Shown piece after piece: positions 27,099 to 35,857 of a DNA stretch of 36,026 nt (position 1 is the stretch's first letter; each line of letters begins with the position of its first letter). The position numbers and the translations under genes were made by a program. The stretch is from NCBI GenBank assembly GCA_018816765.1, contig JAHIUX010000045.1, positions 1 through 36,026 of the forward strand, read 5' to 3'. Source of the stretch: Bacteroidota bacterium (GTDB lineage: Bacteria > Bacteroidota > Bacteroidia > Bacteroidales > F082). A model generated the notes under the pieces. It was given only the letters and a program-made list of their open reading frames with translations, was not told the origin of the DNA and did no database searches.

Positions 27099-27863
27099 AT
27101 GACCTCATACCTTGATTATCTGGTACAATGCCCCCTATGTGCCAGCTGGCTTGCCGGCAAAAAACCCGTAAGCGAGACCCTGAACCATTCGCAATTATGG
27201 TCTGATGGAAAATCGATGAATGAGATCAGCCTTGTTGGTGAGTGCGAGGTAATCCGGTGCCCGGCATGCGCACACGATTTTTGGGCCGATGAAGCCAAAC
27301 ACATCGAAAGCAGGCAGGCTGAATACCATCAGCTGGTGAATGCTGAAAACGGACAATTGGTCTATTCGTGGGCTTCATGGCGCGATTTCGGCTGTAACCT
27401 GAATGTGTTGATGGGGAAACTGGCGCTCATCGGGCATTATGAACGCCTGCTCAGAAAATGGCCTGGCCTTGAAATGGACAAGGTATTTCACCTGCGGCAG
27501 TGGTTACTTTGGGCATACAACGACTTGATCCGTGATCTTTTTCCATCGGATCTGTCTTCCCTTATGAAGGGCAATCTGAGCCTGATGGCTTGGGTAAGCA
27601 ATTTGAAAATCAATCATGAAGCAAGGAAGAAGTTTATTGCCATGCAAGCAGAATACAGGGAAAACCTGCACGCACTGATTGTACTCACCGGACAGCATGC
27701 CGTAATTGACCCGTTAAGGCTGATCGAACTTTACCGCGAACAAGGTGATTTTATGCAGGCAAAAACGCTTGCAGGACAAGAAACGCGTCACACCCATCTG
27801 GTAGCCGCATTGCGCAAAAGAATCAGCAGGCATGACAGCCTGGTATTTAAAGTAGCCGGTTAA
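27099..27863 (+). CDS. Four-cysteine (zinc-ribbon-like) protein, first of a tandem pair
   Basis: I do not recognise a named family. The 254-residue protein has no signal peptide, so it is probably cytoplasmic. It starts with two CxxC pairs (Cys11/Cys14 in QCPLC and Cys54/Cys57 in RCPAC) likely to bind zinc, and LWSDG at 33-37. The rest is helical, with a Trp-rich stretch (RQWLLWAYNDLIRDLF, ~133-148) and TPR-like helices near the C-terminus (PLRLIELYREQGDF). The next gene, 16 bases downstream, encodes a paralogue with all four cysteines and LWSDG at exactly the same residue numbers. A SUKH-type protein follows, suggesting a three-gene operon. Substrate and partner are unknown. Confidence 0.65.
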   Translation: MTSYLDYLVQCPLCASWLAGKKPVSETLNHSQLWSDGKSMNEISLVGECEVIRCPACAHDFWADEAKHIESRQAEYHQLVNAENGQLVYSWASWRDFGCNLNVLMGKLALIGHYERLLRKWPGLEMDKVFHLRQWLLWAYNDLIRDLFPSDLSSLMKGNLSLMAWVSNLKINHEARKKFIAMQAEYRENLHALIVLTGQHAVIDPLRLIELYREQGDFMQAKTLAGQETRHTHLVAALRKRISRHDSLVFKVAG

Positions 27864-27879
27864 TCAATAACCCAAGCCT

Positions 27880-28611
27880 ATGACCACCTTTCTGCAGCAG
27901 TTTTTTCAGTGTCCCGCTTGTGGGGCATGGATGGCATCCATTGAACTCACCTCATACACCGTGCATGAATCCATGTTGTGGAGCGATGGGTTTCAGGATC
28001 ATCAAGCCGTATATTTCATGGAACCCCTATTCATCAAATGCCCGGCATGCAGCGATATCTTTTGCAGGGAAGACGTCCATATGGTGCCGGCCTACGATTT
28101 TCAGGAAGATGCTGTCAGGGTTTATGAACGCGACGAATGGCGCCCCCCGGGAATCGACAGCTTCGAAGAAGGCTACCGGGAAGCACTCGTTAACTTTTAT
28201 GCCGAAGCCTTGAATAGTCAGGCCTGCAGCAACACTGAACGCGAAACCTGGATCAGGACCCGGCTGTGGTGGACCATAAACGACTGCATCAGGGCTTACC
28301 CGGGACGCAGACAATGGAGCTTGCGTGTTTTTCTTACTTTCCTGCGCCGGCTTGTGTTGCCATCGCCCGGACAACTTGAGTTTGCCCGTTTCAGCAAGGT
28401 GTTTAAGGAAAACCTGCAACGCATGAAACCCCTGTATGCGGAGCGGGAGGCAGGACTGTTGCTGGCCGAAATCCACCGCGAAGCAGGTGAATTCGGCGAG
28501 GTCAGTGGGCTGCTTAAAGAGTGGGGTACCGGACCTGAGAAGTCATTTGTGCGTGTTGTGCGACGCGCGACCCGGCTACGCCAGAAATATGTTAAACTGA
28601 TCAGTGGATGA
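27880..28611 (+). CDS. Four-cysteine (zinc-ribbon-like) protein, second of a tandem pair
   Basis: This 243-residue protein is a diverged paralogue of the upstream one. It shares the first-residue pattern (MT-x-aromatic-L), Cys11/Cys14 (QCPAC), LWSDG at 33-37, Cys54/Cys57 (KCPAC), the Trp helix (RLWWTINDCIRAY) and the C-terminal 'ENL...EIHREAGEF' helix pair. The middle regions have diverged strongly. There is no signal peptide or transmembrane helix. The stop codon (28609-28611) lies one base before the ATG of the SUKH gene, so translation is likely coupled. The function is unknown; the zinc-ribbon assignment is inferred from cysteine spacing only. Confidence 0.65.
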   Translation: MTTFLQQFFQCPACGAWMASIELTSYTVHESMLWSDGFQDHQAVYFMEPLFIKCPACSDIFCREDVHMVPAYDFQEDAVRVYERDEWRPPGIDSFEEGYREALVNFYAEALNSQACSNTERETWIRTRLWWTINDCIRAYPGRRQWSLRVFLTFLRRLVLPSPGQLEFARFSKVFKENLQRMKPLYAEREAGLLLAEIHREAGEFGEVSGLLKEWGTGPEKSFVRVVRRATRLRQKYVKLISG

Positions 28612-28612
28612 T

Positions 28613-29131
28613 ATGGAAAAGCTCGAAATGTTACTTGAAAAACTTACTCAGTTAATCAGCGAAAAACCAGGATGTTGTCATTTCAATGCAGGCGCATCGG
28701 TTGATCAGATTGCAGCCCTCGAAAATTACATCAAGCACCCCTTGCCTGATACTTACAGGATCTTTCTGTTATTCTATAATGGTGGCTTTATGCTCCCTGA
28801 ACCAATTAAGAAAACAGATACAGATACGCTAGAATCTGCAGCCTGGAACGCCAATACCCTGCTGGGTATCGAAGAAATAGGCGAGCACTACGACCGCATC
28901 GAATACAAATTCATGGAAAAGGACATGGCTTTTGTTCCTTTTTGTCACACCGATAACCAGGAATTGCTTGTATTCGCCGCACAGGAAGAACCCTATGCCG
29001 ATAGCCCGGTTTACGATGCCTGGCACGAAGTTGGGCCTTACGACTGGCTCGAACAAAAACTCTACGGTAGTTTCACGGATTTTCTTGAAGATTATATCGC
29101 AAAATCAGGACTCATCGAAACCATCGGATAG
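28613..29131 (+). CDS. SUKH/SMI1-KNR4 superfamily protein
   Basis: The 172 residues have the hallmarks of the SUKH fold: an N-terminal helix, then 'I-A-A-L-E-x-x-I' (32-40), LPDTYRIFLLFYNGG (44-58), a strand-rich middle (MAFVPFCHTDNQELLVFAAQ) and a C-terminal SFTDFLEDYI helix. Many bacterial SUKH proteins are immunity factors against secreted nuclease or other toxins, while others have unrelated scaffolding roles. No toxin gene is recognised beside it. An in-frame GTG at 28604 would overlap the previous gene by eight bases; the ATG at 28613 directly after the stop is preferred. Very close spacing links it to the four-cysteine pair. Confidence 0.8.
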   Translation: MEKLEMLLEKLTQLISEKPGCCHFNAGASVDQIAALENYIKHPLPDTYRIFLLFYNGGFMLPEPIKKTDTDTLESAAWNANTLLGIEEIGEHYDRIEYKFMEKDMAFVPFCHTDNQELLVFAAQEEPYADSPVYDAWHEVGPYDWLEQKLYGSFTDFLEDYIAKSGLIETIG

Positions 29132-29310
29132 CCGCCCGTATCAGGTATCCGATCACAAATACATGCACCTAACGATCTGTTATTGTTTCAATCGGCCCAA
29201 TTCATGGCCTGCGAAATTAGAATCTTTCTAAATTGTGTTTCCAATCTAATGAGTTTAAGATCAATGAGATAAATATTTGGTTTTTTTAGGAAAAACGTAT
29301 AATTATTTTG

Positions 29311-29318
29311 TACCTTTG
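29311..29318 (+). promoter_or_regulatory. Likely -7 box of the HerA-like ATPase gene
   Basis: TACCTTTG matches TAnnTTTG and lies 48 bases before the ATG at 29367. The upstream region is T-rich but has no TTTG at the normal distance. Confidence 0.45.
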
Positions 29319-29366
29319 AATTACTTTTTTTAAGTATCACAAAACCAACCACCTATAAGCTTTCAC

Positions 29367-31349
29367 ATGGAGAAGATGATGCTTGGTTTTCATAATGAAG
29401 ACAAGGTCGAACTGAGTTTGAGGGCTGTTCAGCGTCACATTGCCTGTTTTGGAGCATCCGGAAGCGGTAAGACTGTGGCCTGTAAGGTAATCATTGAGGA
29501 GTTGGCCCGATTTGGTGTCCCTGTAATTATTTTCGACCCGCAGGGCGACATTGCTTCTTTGATCAATGTAGAAACAGATGATGCCATGCTGCTCGGCAAA
29601 TCGGTTCCGGTCGAAATCAGGAATGCATACGCCGGGAAAGCAGAAGTGGTGATCTGGACACCGGGTAGTTCAAAGGGCCTGCCCCTTTCAATCAACCCCT
29701 TGCAGTTCGATGACCTGGAGGGAATTGATGCGGAAGACCGGCTCAGGTATTTTTCGGCAACGGCCAAGAATGTGGCAGAACTGATTGGCTACGACAGCGA
29801 CAACGACGAAGGCAAATCGGCCGAATCGGTGCTGACAGCCGTGTTTGAGTATTGTTTCGACAAACAGTTCCACCTGGGCAGTTTCAATAACCTGATCGAC
29901 CTGCTTAATGACCTGCCCGAATCAGTGAATAACATCATTGGTGCGGTTATCAGCCTGAAATCGCTGGGTGAGCTCATCAAAAAGCTGCGGTTTTTAACCC
30001 TCGGTTCGCGCAAGCTGATTTTTGAAACAGGATATCCGGCAAGGATAGAGTCCTTGCTTGGCCTCGACGAACCCAACAACGGAAAAACCAGGATATCGGT
30101 CATTTACCTGAATACACTGGGAAGCCAAAAGGAAAAAGAGTTTTTTATGGCCAACATCACTCAGATGTTGTACAACTGGATGCTGCGTAACCCGCTGAAA
30201 AGCGGGCAGGACGGCATTCAGGCTGTGCTGTACATCGACGAGATCGCTCCCTTTTTACCTCCGGTGAAAATGCCTGCCTGCAAGGAATCGCTGATGCTTC
30301 TATTCAAGCAAGCCCGTAAATATGGTGTTGGCTGCCTGATTGCCACACAAAATCCAGGCGATATTGACTACAAATCCATTGCCCAGATATCGACCTACCT
30401 CATTGGAAACCTGAAAACAAAACAGGACCTGAGTAAAATCGAAACAAGACTCGAATCCATGTCGCCTACCGGCACGGCAGATATCATGAACCGCATTCCT
30501 TCGCTGGGCAAAGGGAAGTTTTTACTGCTCTCGCCCGACGAATACAAAGAAATGCTCACGTTTCAGGTCAGGTGGCTTGTAACAAGACACGATGTCATCA
30601 GCGAAGAACAGCTTCCCGGCTTGATACCGGTAGCATTGCGCGAGAAATATGCCGTGAACAGGCAAAAGACTGAGATACCACCAGTTGTGCTTGAAATCAC
30701 CAACGAAGACCAGCTTGCACCGCTTGCTGAAAAGCCTGTGTTAACACCAGTGCCTGACCCACCCTCTGAAACAGAAGCTGGTGAAAACAGCAAAGAGACC
30801 GTTTTGATCGCTGACCACCGCCTTTTCGAAAGTGACTTGAACAACAGGATAAGGCCATTCCTCAGGGGGATTTTTTTTAATTTGATCAAACAGGAAAAAT
30901 TGCAGCAGGCTGCGTTTGACTACCACCCTTTGATTAAGGCTGATATGATTTTCAGCAAGGAAAAGGGGTTTTTTAAAAAGACCATCATTGAAATTCCGCT
31001 AAGCCTGTACATCGATTACAAGTCGTATGAAATTTTGTCGCTGCGCAAGCGTAGCATCAATTTCGAAGCACTCGTATCCCTGGAACCCCATAAAATTCAG
31101 GATTTTGACGAACGTATACAGTTCGATCGCCGCAAACGCGATGAGGTGCAATACGACTTCAGGCGCTTGGGAAAGAAAATCAATCCGGTAGAAATTGTTA
31201 CCATGCTCGAACGCAAATACAAGGTAAAGGTGTCGGCAGTGGATGTTGTTTTGCTGCCTGTTTGGGATTGTACCGTGATGGCTAAAAAAGGACCGGGACT
31301 TAGAAAGGTATCCCTGGATGCTTTGCTCGGCTATAAATTCAGCAAATAA
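29367..31349 (+). CDS. HerA-like (DUF87-type) P-loop ATPase
   Basis: This 660-residue cytoplasmic ATPase of the HerA/FtsK superfamily pumps or remodels nucleic acid by family analogy. It has Walker A at 29-36 (GASGSGKT), the strand IIFDPQGDIASL typical of HerA-like proteins, Walker B with Asp291-Glu292 (VLYIDEIAPF) and the sensor segment LIATQNPGDIDYKS. The motor ends near residue 420, followed by a Pro/Glu-rich linker (~440-480) and a basic C-terminal domain (~490-660) that I do not recognise. The N-terminus starts almost directly at the P-loop strand, so the N-terminal HAS barrel of classical HerA is missing or minimal. No NurA-like or Sir2-like partner is adjacent; the nearest genes on the same strand are the SUKH and four-cysteine genes, 235 bases upstream. 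Confidence 0.85.
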   Translation: MEKMMLGFHNEDKVELSLRAVQRHIACFGASGSGKTVACKVIIEELARFGVPVIIFDPQGDIASLINVETDDAMLLGKSVPVEIRNAYAGKAEVVIWTPGSSKGLPLSINPLQFDDLEGIDAEDRLRYFSATAKNVAELIGYDSDNDEGKSAESVLTAVFEYCFDKQFHLGSFNNLIDLLNDLPESVNNIIGAVISLKSLGELIKKLRFLTLGSRKLIFETGYPARIESLLGLDEPNNGKTRISVIYLNTLGSQKEKEFFMANITQMLYNWMLRNPLKSGQDGIQAVLYIDEIAPFLPPVKMPACKESLMLLFKQARKYGVGCLIATQNPGDIDYKSIAQISTYLIGNLKTKQDLSKIETRLESMSPTGTADIMNRIPSLGKGKFLLLSPDEYKEMLTFQVRWLVTRHDVISEEQLPGLIPVALREKYAVNRQKTEIPPVVLEITNEDQLAPLAEKPVLTPVPDPPSETEAGENSKETVLIADHRLFESDLNNRIRPFLRGIFFNLIKQEKLQQAAFDYHPLIKADMIFSKEKGFFKKTIIEIPLSLYIDYKSYEILSLRKRSINFEALVSLEPHKIQDFDERIQFDRRKRDEVQYDFRRLGKKINPVEIVTMLERKYKVKVSAVDVVLLPVWDCTVMAKKGPGLRKVSLDALLGYKFSK

Positions 31350-31553
31350 ACTTCGACTTCATATTTCATCAGGAGAAGGCAATTTTCGAATTCATTGTTT
31401 CAGATGCACTGGACCTTGATGTGTAAAAAACAAAAATGGTTTGACAAGGCAATGCCTGAAGAAGAAAGAAGGTGAGTAAACTGACTATGTTGAACTAAAC
31501 ATCATATTTACAGGAGTTTGTATCAATATATGCGCTGACCAACACAATTTAAG

Positions 31554-32738
31554 ATGAAAAAGCTTGTTCTGATCATTTTGCTTTTAGCAGCTGTAACAAC
31601 CCTAAACGCACAGGTAACGCAGGATGCGTTTGAACAATTCAAAAACAAATCGAACCAGGACTTTCAGGAGTACACCGCAGCGGTGAACCAACAGTGGGAC
31701 GATTATGAGAAAGCGAGCAAAGAAGCTTTCGATAAGTTTAAAAACGATATTGAGCAAAAATGGGGGACCGACAATTTCAAATCCTCCACCAAAAAAGACT
31801 GGGTAGAGTATAGCAGCGATCAAACAACGCGCACCCTCGTTGATTTTGAAACTGAGGAAGCCACCGTGGAACTGCTTCTTAGTCCCGAAGAGGCTGCTAA
31901 CGCTGAACTGGTGAAGGCCAGGCTGGGCGATGCGGTGAAAGAGCTGGCCACCACAAAGGGCAAATCAAAGGATTTTACCATGGATTTTGAGCAGCCGGAG
32001 CCCCTTTCTGACGAACCGGTACTGAAAGGACAGCTGGAAATAGCCGATGGCGAAAAGGTGACAGAAAGCAATGTAGGCGAATATGCAAAAGAGGTGATCG
32101 AACGAAAACCCGTGGATAAAATCACCATCAAAGGTGCCGACAGCAAAGAAAGGGTTGTCGTGTCGGTGAAACTGCCGCTTGCTCCCAACAGCATCCAATC
32201 ACGGGCCGAGAAGTTCTACGAGTTTATTTTGGCCTATGCACGGCAATACGCGCTTGACCCGGAGCTCATTTTTGCCATCATGCATACCGAATCCTATTTC
32301 AACCCAAAAGCCCGTTCTGCTGTGCCCGCATTCGGACTGATGCAGATCGTGCCCCGTTATGCAGGACGCGATGCCTATCATTTTGTGTATGGCGAGGACA
32401 AAATGCTCAGCGAAAACTACTTGTATGAAGCAAAAAACAACATCGAGCTTGGATCAGCCTACCTGCATATGCTGCTCGAAAAAAGTTTCGGCAAGGTAAA
32501 TGATCCCGTAAGCAGGCTTTTTTGTGCCATCGCAGCATACAACACCGGAGCGGGAAATGTAAGCCGGGCCTTCATCGGAACAACCAAATTGGGCAATGCC
32601 ATTCCCAAGATCAACAGCATGACTTCCGATCAGGTATATACTCACTTGCGGGCCTACCTGCCATATCAGGAAACAAAAGACTATGTGGAAAGGGTGAGTA
32701 AAAGAATGGGTGCTTACCGGGAATGGATGTCGAACTAA
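31554..32738 (+). CDS. MltC-like murein lytic transglycosylase
   Basis: The predicted periplasmic enzyme cleaves the MurNAc-GlcNAc bond of peptidoglycan, leaving 1,6-anhydro ends. Its 394 residues carry a signal peptide (1-20, ending LNAQ) with no lipobox, unlike E. coli MltC, which is a lipoprotein. Residues ~22-205 match the MltC N-terminal domain (coiled FKNDIEQKWG, then KKDWVEYSSDQTTRTLVDFE). The SLT lysozyme-like domain (~215-394) has catalytic Glu246 (IMHTESYFNP), GLMQI at 261-265 and AAYNTGAGNV at 327-336. It is the first gene of a tight plus-strand trio, 25 bases before the CsgG-like gene, suggesting that local wall opening is needed for that partner. The 204-base region upstream shows no clear promoter. 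Confidence 0.93.
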   Translation: MKKLVLIILLLAAVTTLNAQVTQDAFEQFKNKSNQDFQEYTAAVNQQWDDYEKASKEAFDKFKNDIEQKWGTDNFKSSTKKDWVEYSSDQTTRTLVDFETEEATVELLLSPEEAANAELVKARLGDAVKELATTKGKSKDFTMDFEQPEPLSDEPVLKGQLEIADGEKVTESNVGEYAKEVIERKPVDKITIKGADSKERVVVSVKLPLAPNSIQSRAEKFYEFILAYARQYALDPELIFAIMHTESYFNPKARSAVPAFGLMQIVPRYAGRDAYHFVYGEDKMLSENYLYEAKNNIELGSAYLHMLLEKSFGKVNDPVSRLFCAIAAYNTGAGNVSRAFIGTTKLGNAIPKINSMTSDQVYTHLRAYLPYQETKDYVERVSKRMGAYREWMSN

Positions 32739-32763
32739 TACACAACCCACTAACAACTGTCAT

Positions 32764-34059
32764 ATGAAAAAGAAATTAACCATCAGTTTATTGACATGCT
32801 TTATGCTTGTCACCGGATTGCTGCTACGACAGGAAATCCGCGCGCAGCGTGTCGATTGTTTTGTGATCAAAGCTCCCGTGAAACAGTACGATAACGTCAG
32901 GAAAATAGGCGTACTCGATTTTACCGGAAACCGAAGGGCTGGTAGTGTGCTCAGCGATTACATCATCGCTGATTTGCTCAGCGAGTCGCGCGGTATCGAA
33001 GACCTGAAATCAGGTTTCATGGGCATGGGAAAGAAAGTTGAAGGAGTTACCTACATCAAGGGGTTTAAAACCGATATGTACACCGTGATTGAGCGCAGCC
33101 AGATTGAACAGGTGCTAAAGGAACAGCGCATCGGACTTTCGGGCCTCATCGATGAAAATACTGCAGCTCAGGTAGGAAAGCTCCTTGGCCTCGATGTCAT
33201 CCTGATTGGTGATGTGGAATACGACGTGAAAAACGAATACCCCAGCACAAACTACAAAGGTTTCGACGGGAAAAACAAAACTTCCAACTGCCACATCCGT
33301 ACAGTAACCGTTCAGGCCAGCCTTAAGATCATCAGCGTTGAAACGGCCATCATTATTGGCACCGAGACTTCAAGGGTTTCCTGCCAGGATAAAAAATGTG
33401 ACGATGAAAGATCGGGCATTGCTCCTGAAGAACAGTTGCTCAACAGCTGCCTGAAAAAAAGTGCCCGCACTTTTGTGGATTACTTCACTCCCGGCTTCCA
33501 GCTGATGCGCTACGACCTGGAACGGATCAAGCTGAAAGAACTGAAAAAACAAGCCGATGAAGCTTCAGATTTTATCGAAAATGGCAACATCGACAGGGCT
33601 TTGCCACTGTTTTATGCCATTTATGAGGCTGACTCCTACAACCCCAAGGCGGCCTATAACCTGGCAGCTTTGTACGAAATGGTCGGTTCTTTCGACGAGG
33701 CATTGGAATATTACACCATTGCTTCGAACCTTGAACCTGCAAACACCTTGTACACTGATGGACTGCACCGGGCCAAATCGGGTGTTGCCATCGCCGGCTT
33801 CCTCGAAAGTATTGGCCGGCCGTTGCAGAAATACGAATTCAATGCATCCACTGCTGACCTGATGGCAAAACGCATCAAGATCAAAGGGAAAAGCTCCGAC
33901 CGCGTTGAGGTCAGGGACCTTCCGGTAAAGAACGGAAAAGTCATTGCCAGGGTGCCTGGTGGCCTCGAATTTCCGATGATGGAACAAAAAGGCGAATGGT
34001 TTCGCATTAAGCTGCCCGACGGCAAAGAAGGCTTTGTGCACAGGTCTGATGTAAACTAA
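32764..34059 (+). CDS. CsgG-family protein with TPR and bacterial SH3 domain
   Basis: This 431-residue exported protein has a signal peptide (1-28, ending EIRAQ). The CsgG-like domain covers ~45-250 (KIGVLDFTGN, MYTVIERSQIEQVLKEQ, AAQVGKLLGLDVILIGDVEY), the fold of the curli secretion pore and related outer-membrane proteins. TPR-like helices follow at ~270-345 (AAYNLAALYEMVGSFDEALEYY), and a bacterial SH3 domain at ~380-431 (VEVRDLPV, GEWFRIKLPDGKEGFVHRSDV) that could bind peptidoglycan. No lipobox cysteine is seen, unlike E. coli CsgG, so whether it forms an outer-membrane pore is open. No curli subunit genes are present. It is flanked by a wall lyase (25 bases upstream) and an LPP20-like protein (10 bases downstream). 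An in-frame upstream start near 32710 would remove the signal peptide from the N-terminus and is unlikely. Confidence 0.88.
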   Translation: MKKKLTISLLTCFMLVTGLLLRQEIRAQRVDCFVIKAPVKQYDNVRKIGVLDFTGNRRAGSVLSDYIIADLLSESRGIEDLKSGFMGMGKKVEGVTYIKGFKTDMYTVIERSQIEQVLKEQRIGLSGLIDENTAAQVGKLLGLDVILIGDVEYDVKNEYPSTNYKGFDGKNKTSNCHIRTVTVQASLKIISVETAIIIGTETSRVSCQDKKCDDERSGIAPEEQLLNSCLKKSARTFVDYFTPGFQLMRYDLERIKLKELKKQADEASDFIENGNIDRALPLFYAIYEADSYNPKAAYNLAALYEMVGSFDEALEYYTIASNLEPANTLYTDGLHRAKSGVAIAGFLESIGRPLQKYEFNASTADLMAKRIKIKGKSSDRVEVRDLPVKNGKVIARVPGGLEFPMMEQKGEWFRIKLPDGKEGFVHRSDVN

Positions 34060-34069
34060 ATTTACGCAA

Positions 34070-35857
34070 GTGAAAAGAATTATTACAATTTCGTTGGGGC
34101 TGCTTCTGCTAGCCGGCTTTGCAGGGACTGCATCGGCCCAGAAGCCATTGTGGACCGACTATGCCTGGCGCACAGCCAACAGGCCCGACTCCGATTATTT
34201 TGTGTCGTTTATTTCGGGAGTCAGCAAAGCCGATGACGACCCAAAGGAAATCCTCGATAAATATGAAGAGCAGGCAAGGGCGGGACTGATTCAGCAAATT
34301 CAGGTCAACATAGAGGCCACCACTGACCTCATGATTGCCAATATGGACCAGAAAAGCACCGAAGCCTTCAAAACAAGGAGCGTCTCGCTGTCGAAAGCCG
34401 ACATTGCCGGTTTGCGCACCGAAAGGTACCACGACAAGAAAAAACAGGAAGCCTATGCCATCGCCTGGGTAAAAAAATCGGAACTGATTTACTATTACCG
34501 CAACTCGGTGGATAACCTGATAGGTAAAATTGATAACAAGCTAACCGAAGCCGAAAACTACCAGCAAAAAGGCGACAAGGGACTGGCTCTGAAAAGCTAT
34601 TACGAAACCATGCCTTCTTTCACCCAACTCGAGGAGGCCCAGTTTATCCTGATAGCCCTGGGGCTGAAGTCTGAAAATGAACTCCGTTTCGACAGGGGCA
34701 ACGGGCTGATGCTGAAGGTGAAAAATGGCATAACAGCCTTGCAGCAAAGCCCGAGGGCCAATATCGATGAGCTGTCCTATTTCATGGCCTATGGCTTGTT
34801 TTTGCAGCTGGGCGACATCAAGGAACCCCTCACCCTCAATCCGCTTACCTTCGAATCCTCCGGATTGAAAAGTGAGTTTTCCAACCGGTTTAATGAAGCC
34901 TTGTCGCGTAGCCTAGTGAAGGCCGGCAATTATCAGGTGATTGCAGGCAGTAAAACCGCTGCATCAACAGCTGTTGTGGCCGATGGCACCTATTGGAAAG
35001 AAGGCGAGCTGCTCAAGGCCAACGCTGTTGTGCGCCGCAATGGCAGTGCGCTGGCTGCCGCCGAGGTGAGCCTGCCGCTGTCGTGGATCAGGGAAAATAA
35101 AATCAACTGGGTGCCTGAGAACTTCGTGAAAATCAACCAGCTGAAACAAATAAAAATTGTTGCGTTGAACGATGGCCATGAAGGCCGTGCCGGACGGCCA
35201 CTGGCAAAAGCCCTGAGTGTAAAAGTAACCCTCGAAGGTGCTCCCCTGGCCAATGCCCCTGTAACCTATAAGCTCGATGGTACCGAGGTCGGACATGCAA
35301 CTACCAACGCCCAAGGTATTGCCGATGGCTTGCTGAAGCAACTGAGTGCTTCACGGCAGACGTTGGTTGTTATGGCCCAGCTCGATGTAGCGGCCTATGC
35401 TTCTCTCGAACCCAAATCGGCCTTCCTGCGCCAGGTGGAATCGACATGGCCGGTTACACCAGCCCGTTTTCTCATTAAGGTGGCTCCACTGACAGTGTGT
35501 GTCAAAAGCAGCGAAAAGATGCACTATAACAATCCACTCGATGTGAACATCCTGGAGCCTGTGCTCAAGGATGTGCTGGCTGCAAAGGGATTTGCTTTTA
35601 CCGAGGACCAGGCCACAGCCGACCTGATGGTAAACATCGTGGCCAAGGCACGCAATGGCAGCAATATGCAGGGGATTTACTTTTCCTTTGTGGATGCCAC
35701 CGTTTCAGTTGTTGATATGGCCTCGGGACGCGAAACCTTCAAAAAAAGCATGAGTTCCATCAAAGGAGGAGGAGCCGATTTTGAGCGGGCAGCCATCAAG
35801 GCCTATGAAGAAACAGCCAAAGAGATCAGAAACAGCATCCCGGATAAAATAAACTGA
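34070..35857 (+). CDS. Periplasmic LPP20-like multidomain protein
   Basis: This 595-residue exported protein starts at GTG (34070); no in-frame ATG gives the signal peptide (1-23, ending TASAQ). Residues ~25-150 are LPP20-like (DYFVSFISGVSK, helix with EEQARAGLIQQIQVNI, strand AYAIAWVKKSELIYYY). A helical linker follows, then a region at ~265-345 like ligand-binding envelope domains (YWKEGELLKANAVVRR), an Ig-like domain (~365-450; VTLEGAPLANAPVTYKLDG) and a C-terminal alpha/beta domain (~485-595; VLAAKGFAFTEDQATADLMV). The ten-base gap after the CsgG-like gene indicates one operon. LPP20-like and CsgG-like proteins are encoded together in other envelope systems, supporting a physical complex; the function here is unknown. 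Confidence 0.75.
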   Translation: MKRIITISLGLLLLAGFAGTASAQKPLWTDYAWRTANRPDSDYFVSFISGVSKADDDPKEILDKYEEQARAGLIQQIQVNIEATTDLMIANMDQKSTEAFKTRSVSLSKADIAGLRTERYHDKKKQEAYAIAWVKKSELIYYYRNSVDNLIGKIDNKLTEAENYQQKGDKGLALKSYYETMPSFTQLEEAQFILIALGLKSENELRFDRGNGLMLKVKNGITALQQSPRANIDELSYFMAYGLFLQLGDIKEPLTLNPLTFESSGLKSEFSNRFNEALSRSLVKAGNYQVIAGSKTAASTAVVADGTYWKEGELLKANAVVRRNGSALAAAEVSLPLSWIRENKINWVPENFVKINQLKQIKIVALNDGHEGRAGRPLAKALSVKVTLEGAPLANAPVTYKLDGTEVGHATTNAQGIADGLLKQLSASRQTLVVMAQLDVAAYASLEPKSAFLRQVESTWPVTPARFLIKVAPLTVCVKSSEKMHYNNPLDVNILEPVLKDVLAAKGFAFTEDQATADLMVNIVAKARNGSNMQGIYFSFVDATVSVVDMASGRETFKKSMSSIKGGGADFERAAIKAYEETAKEIRNSIPDKIN

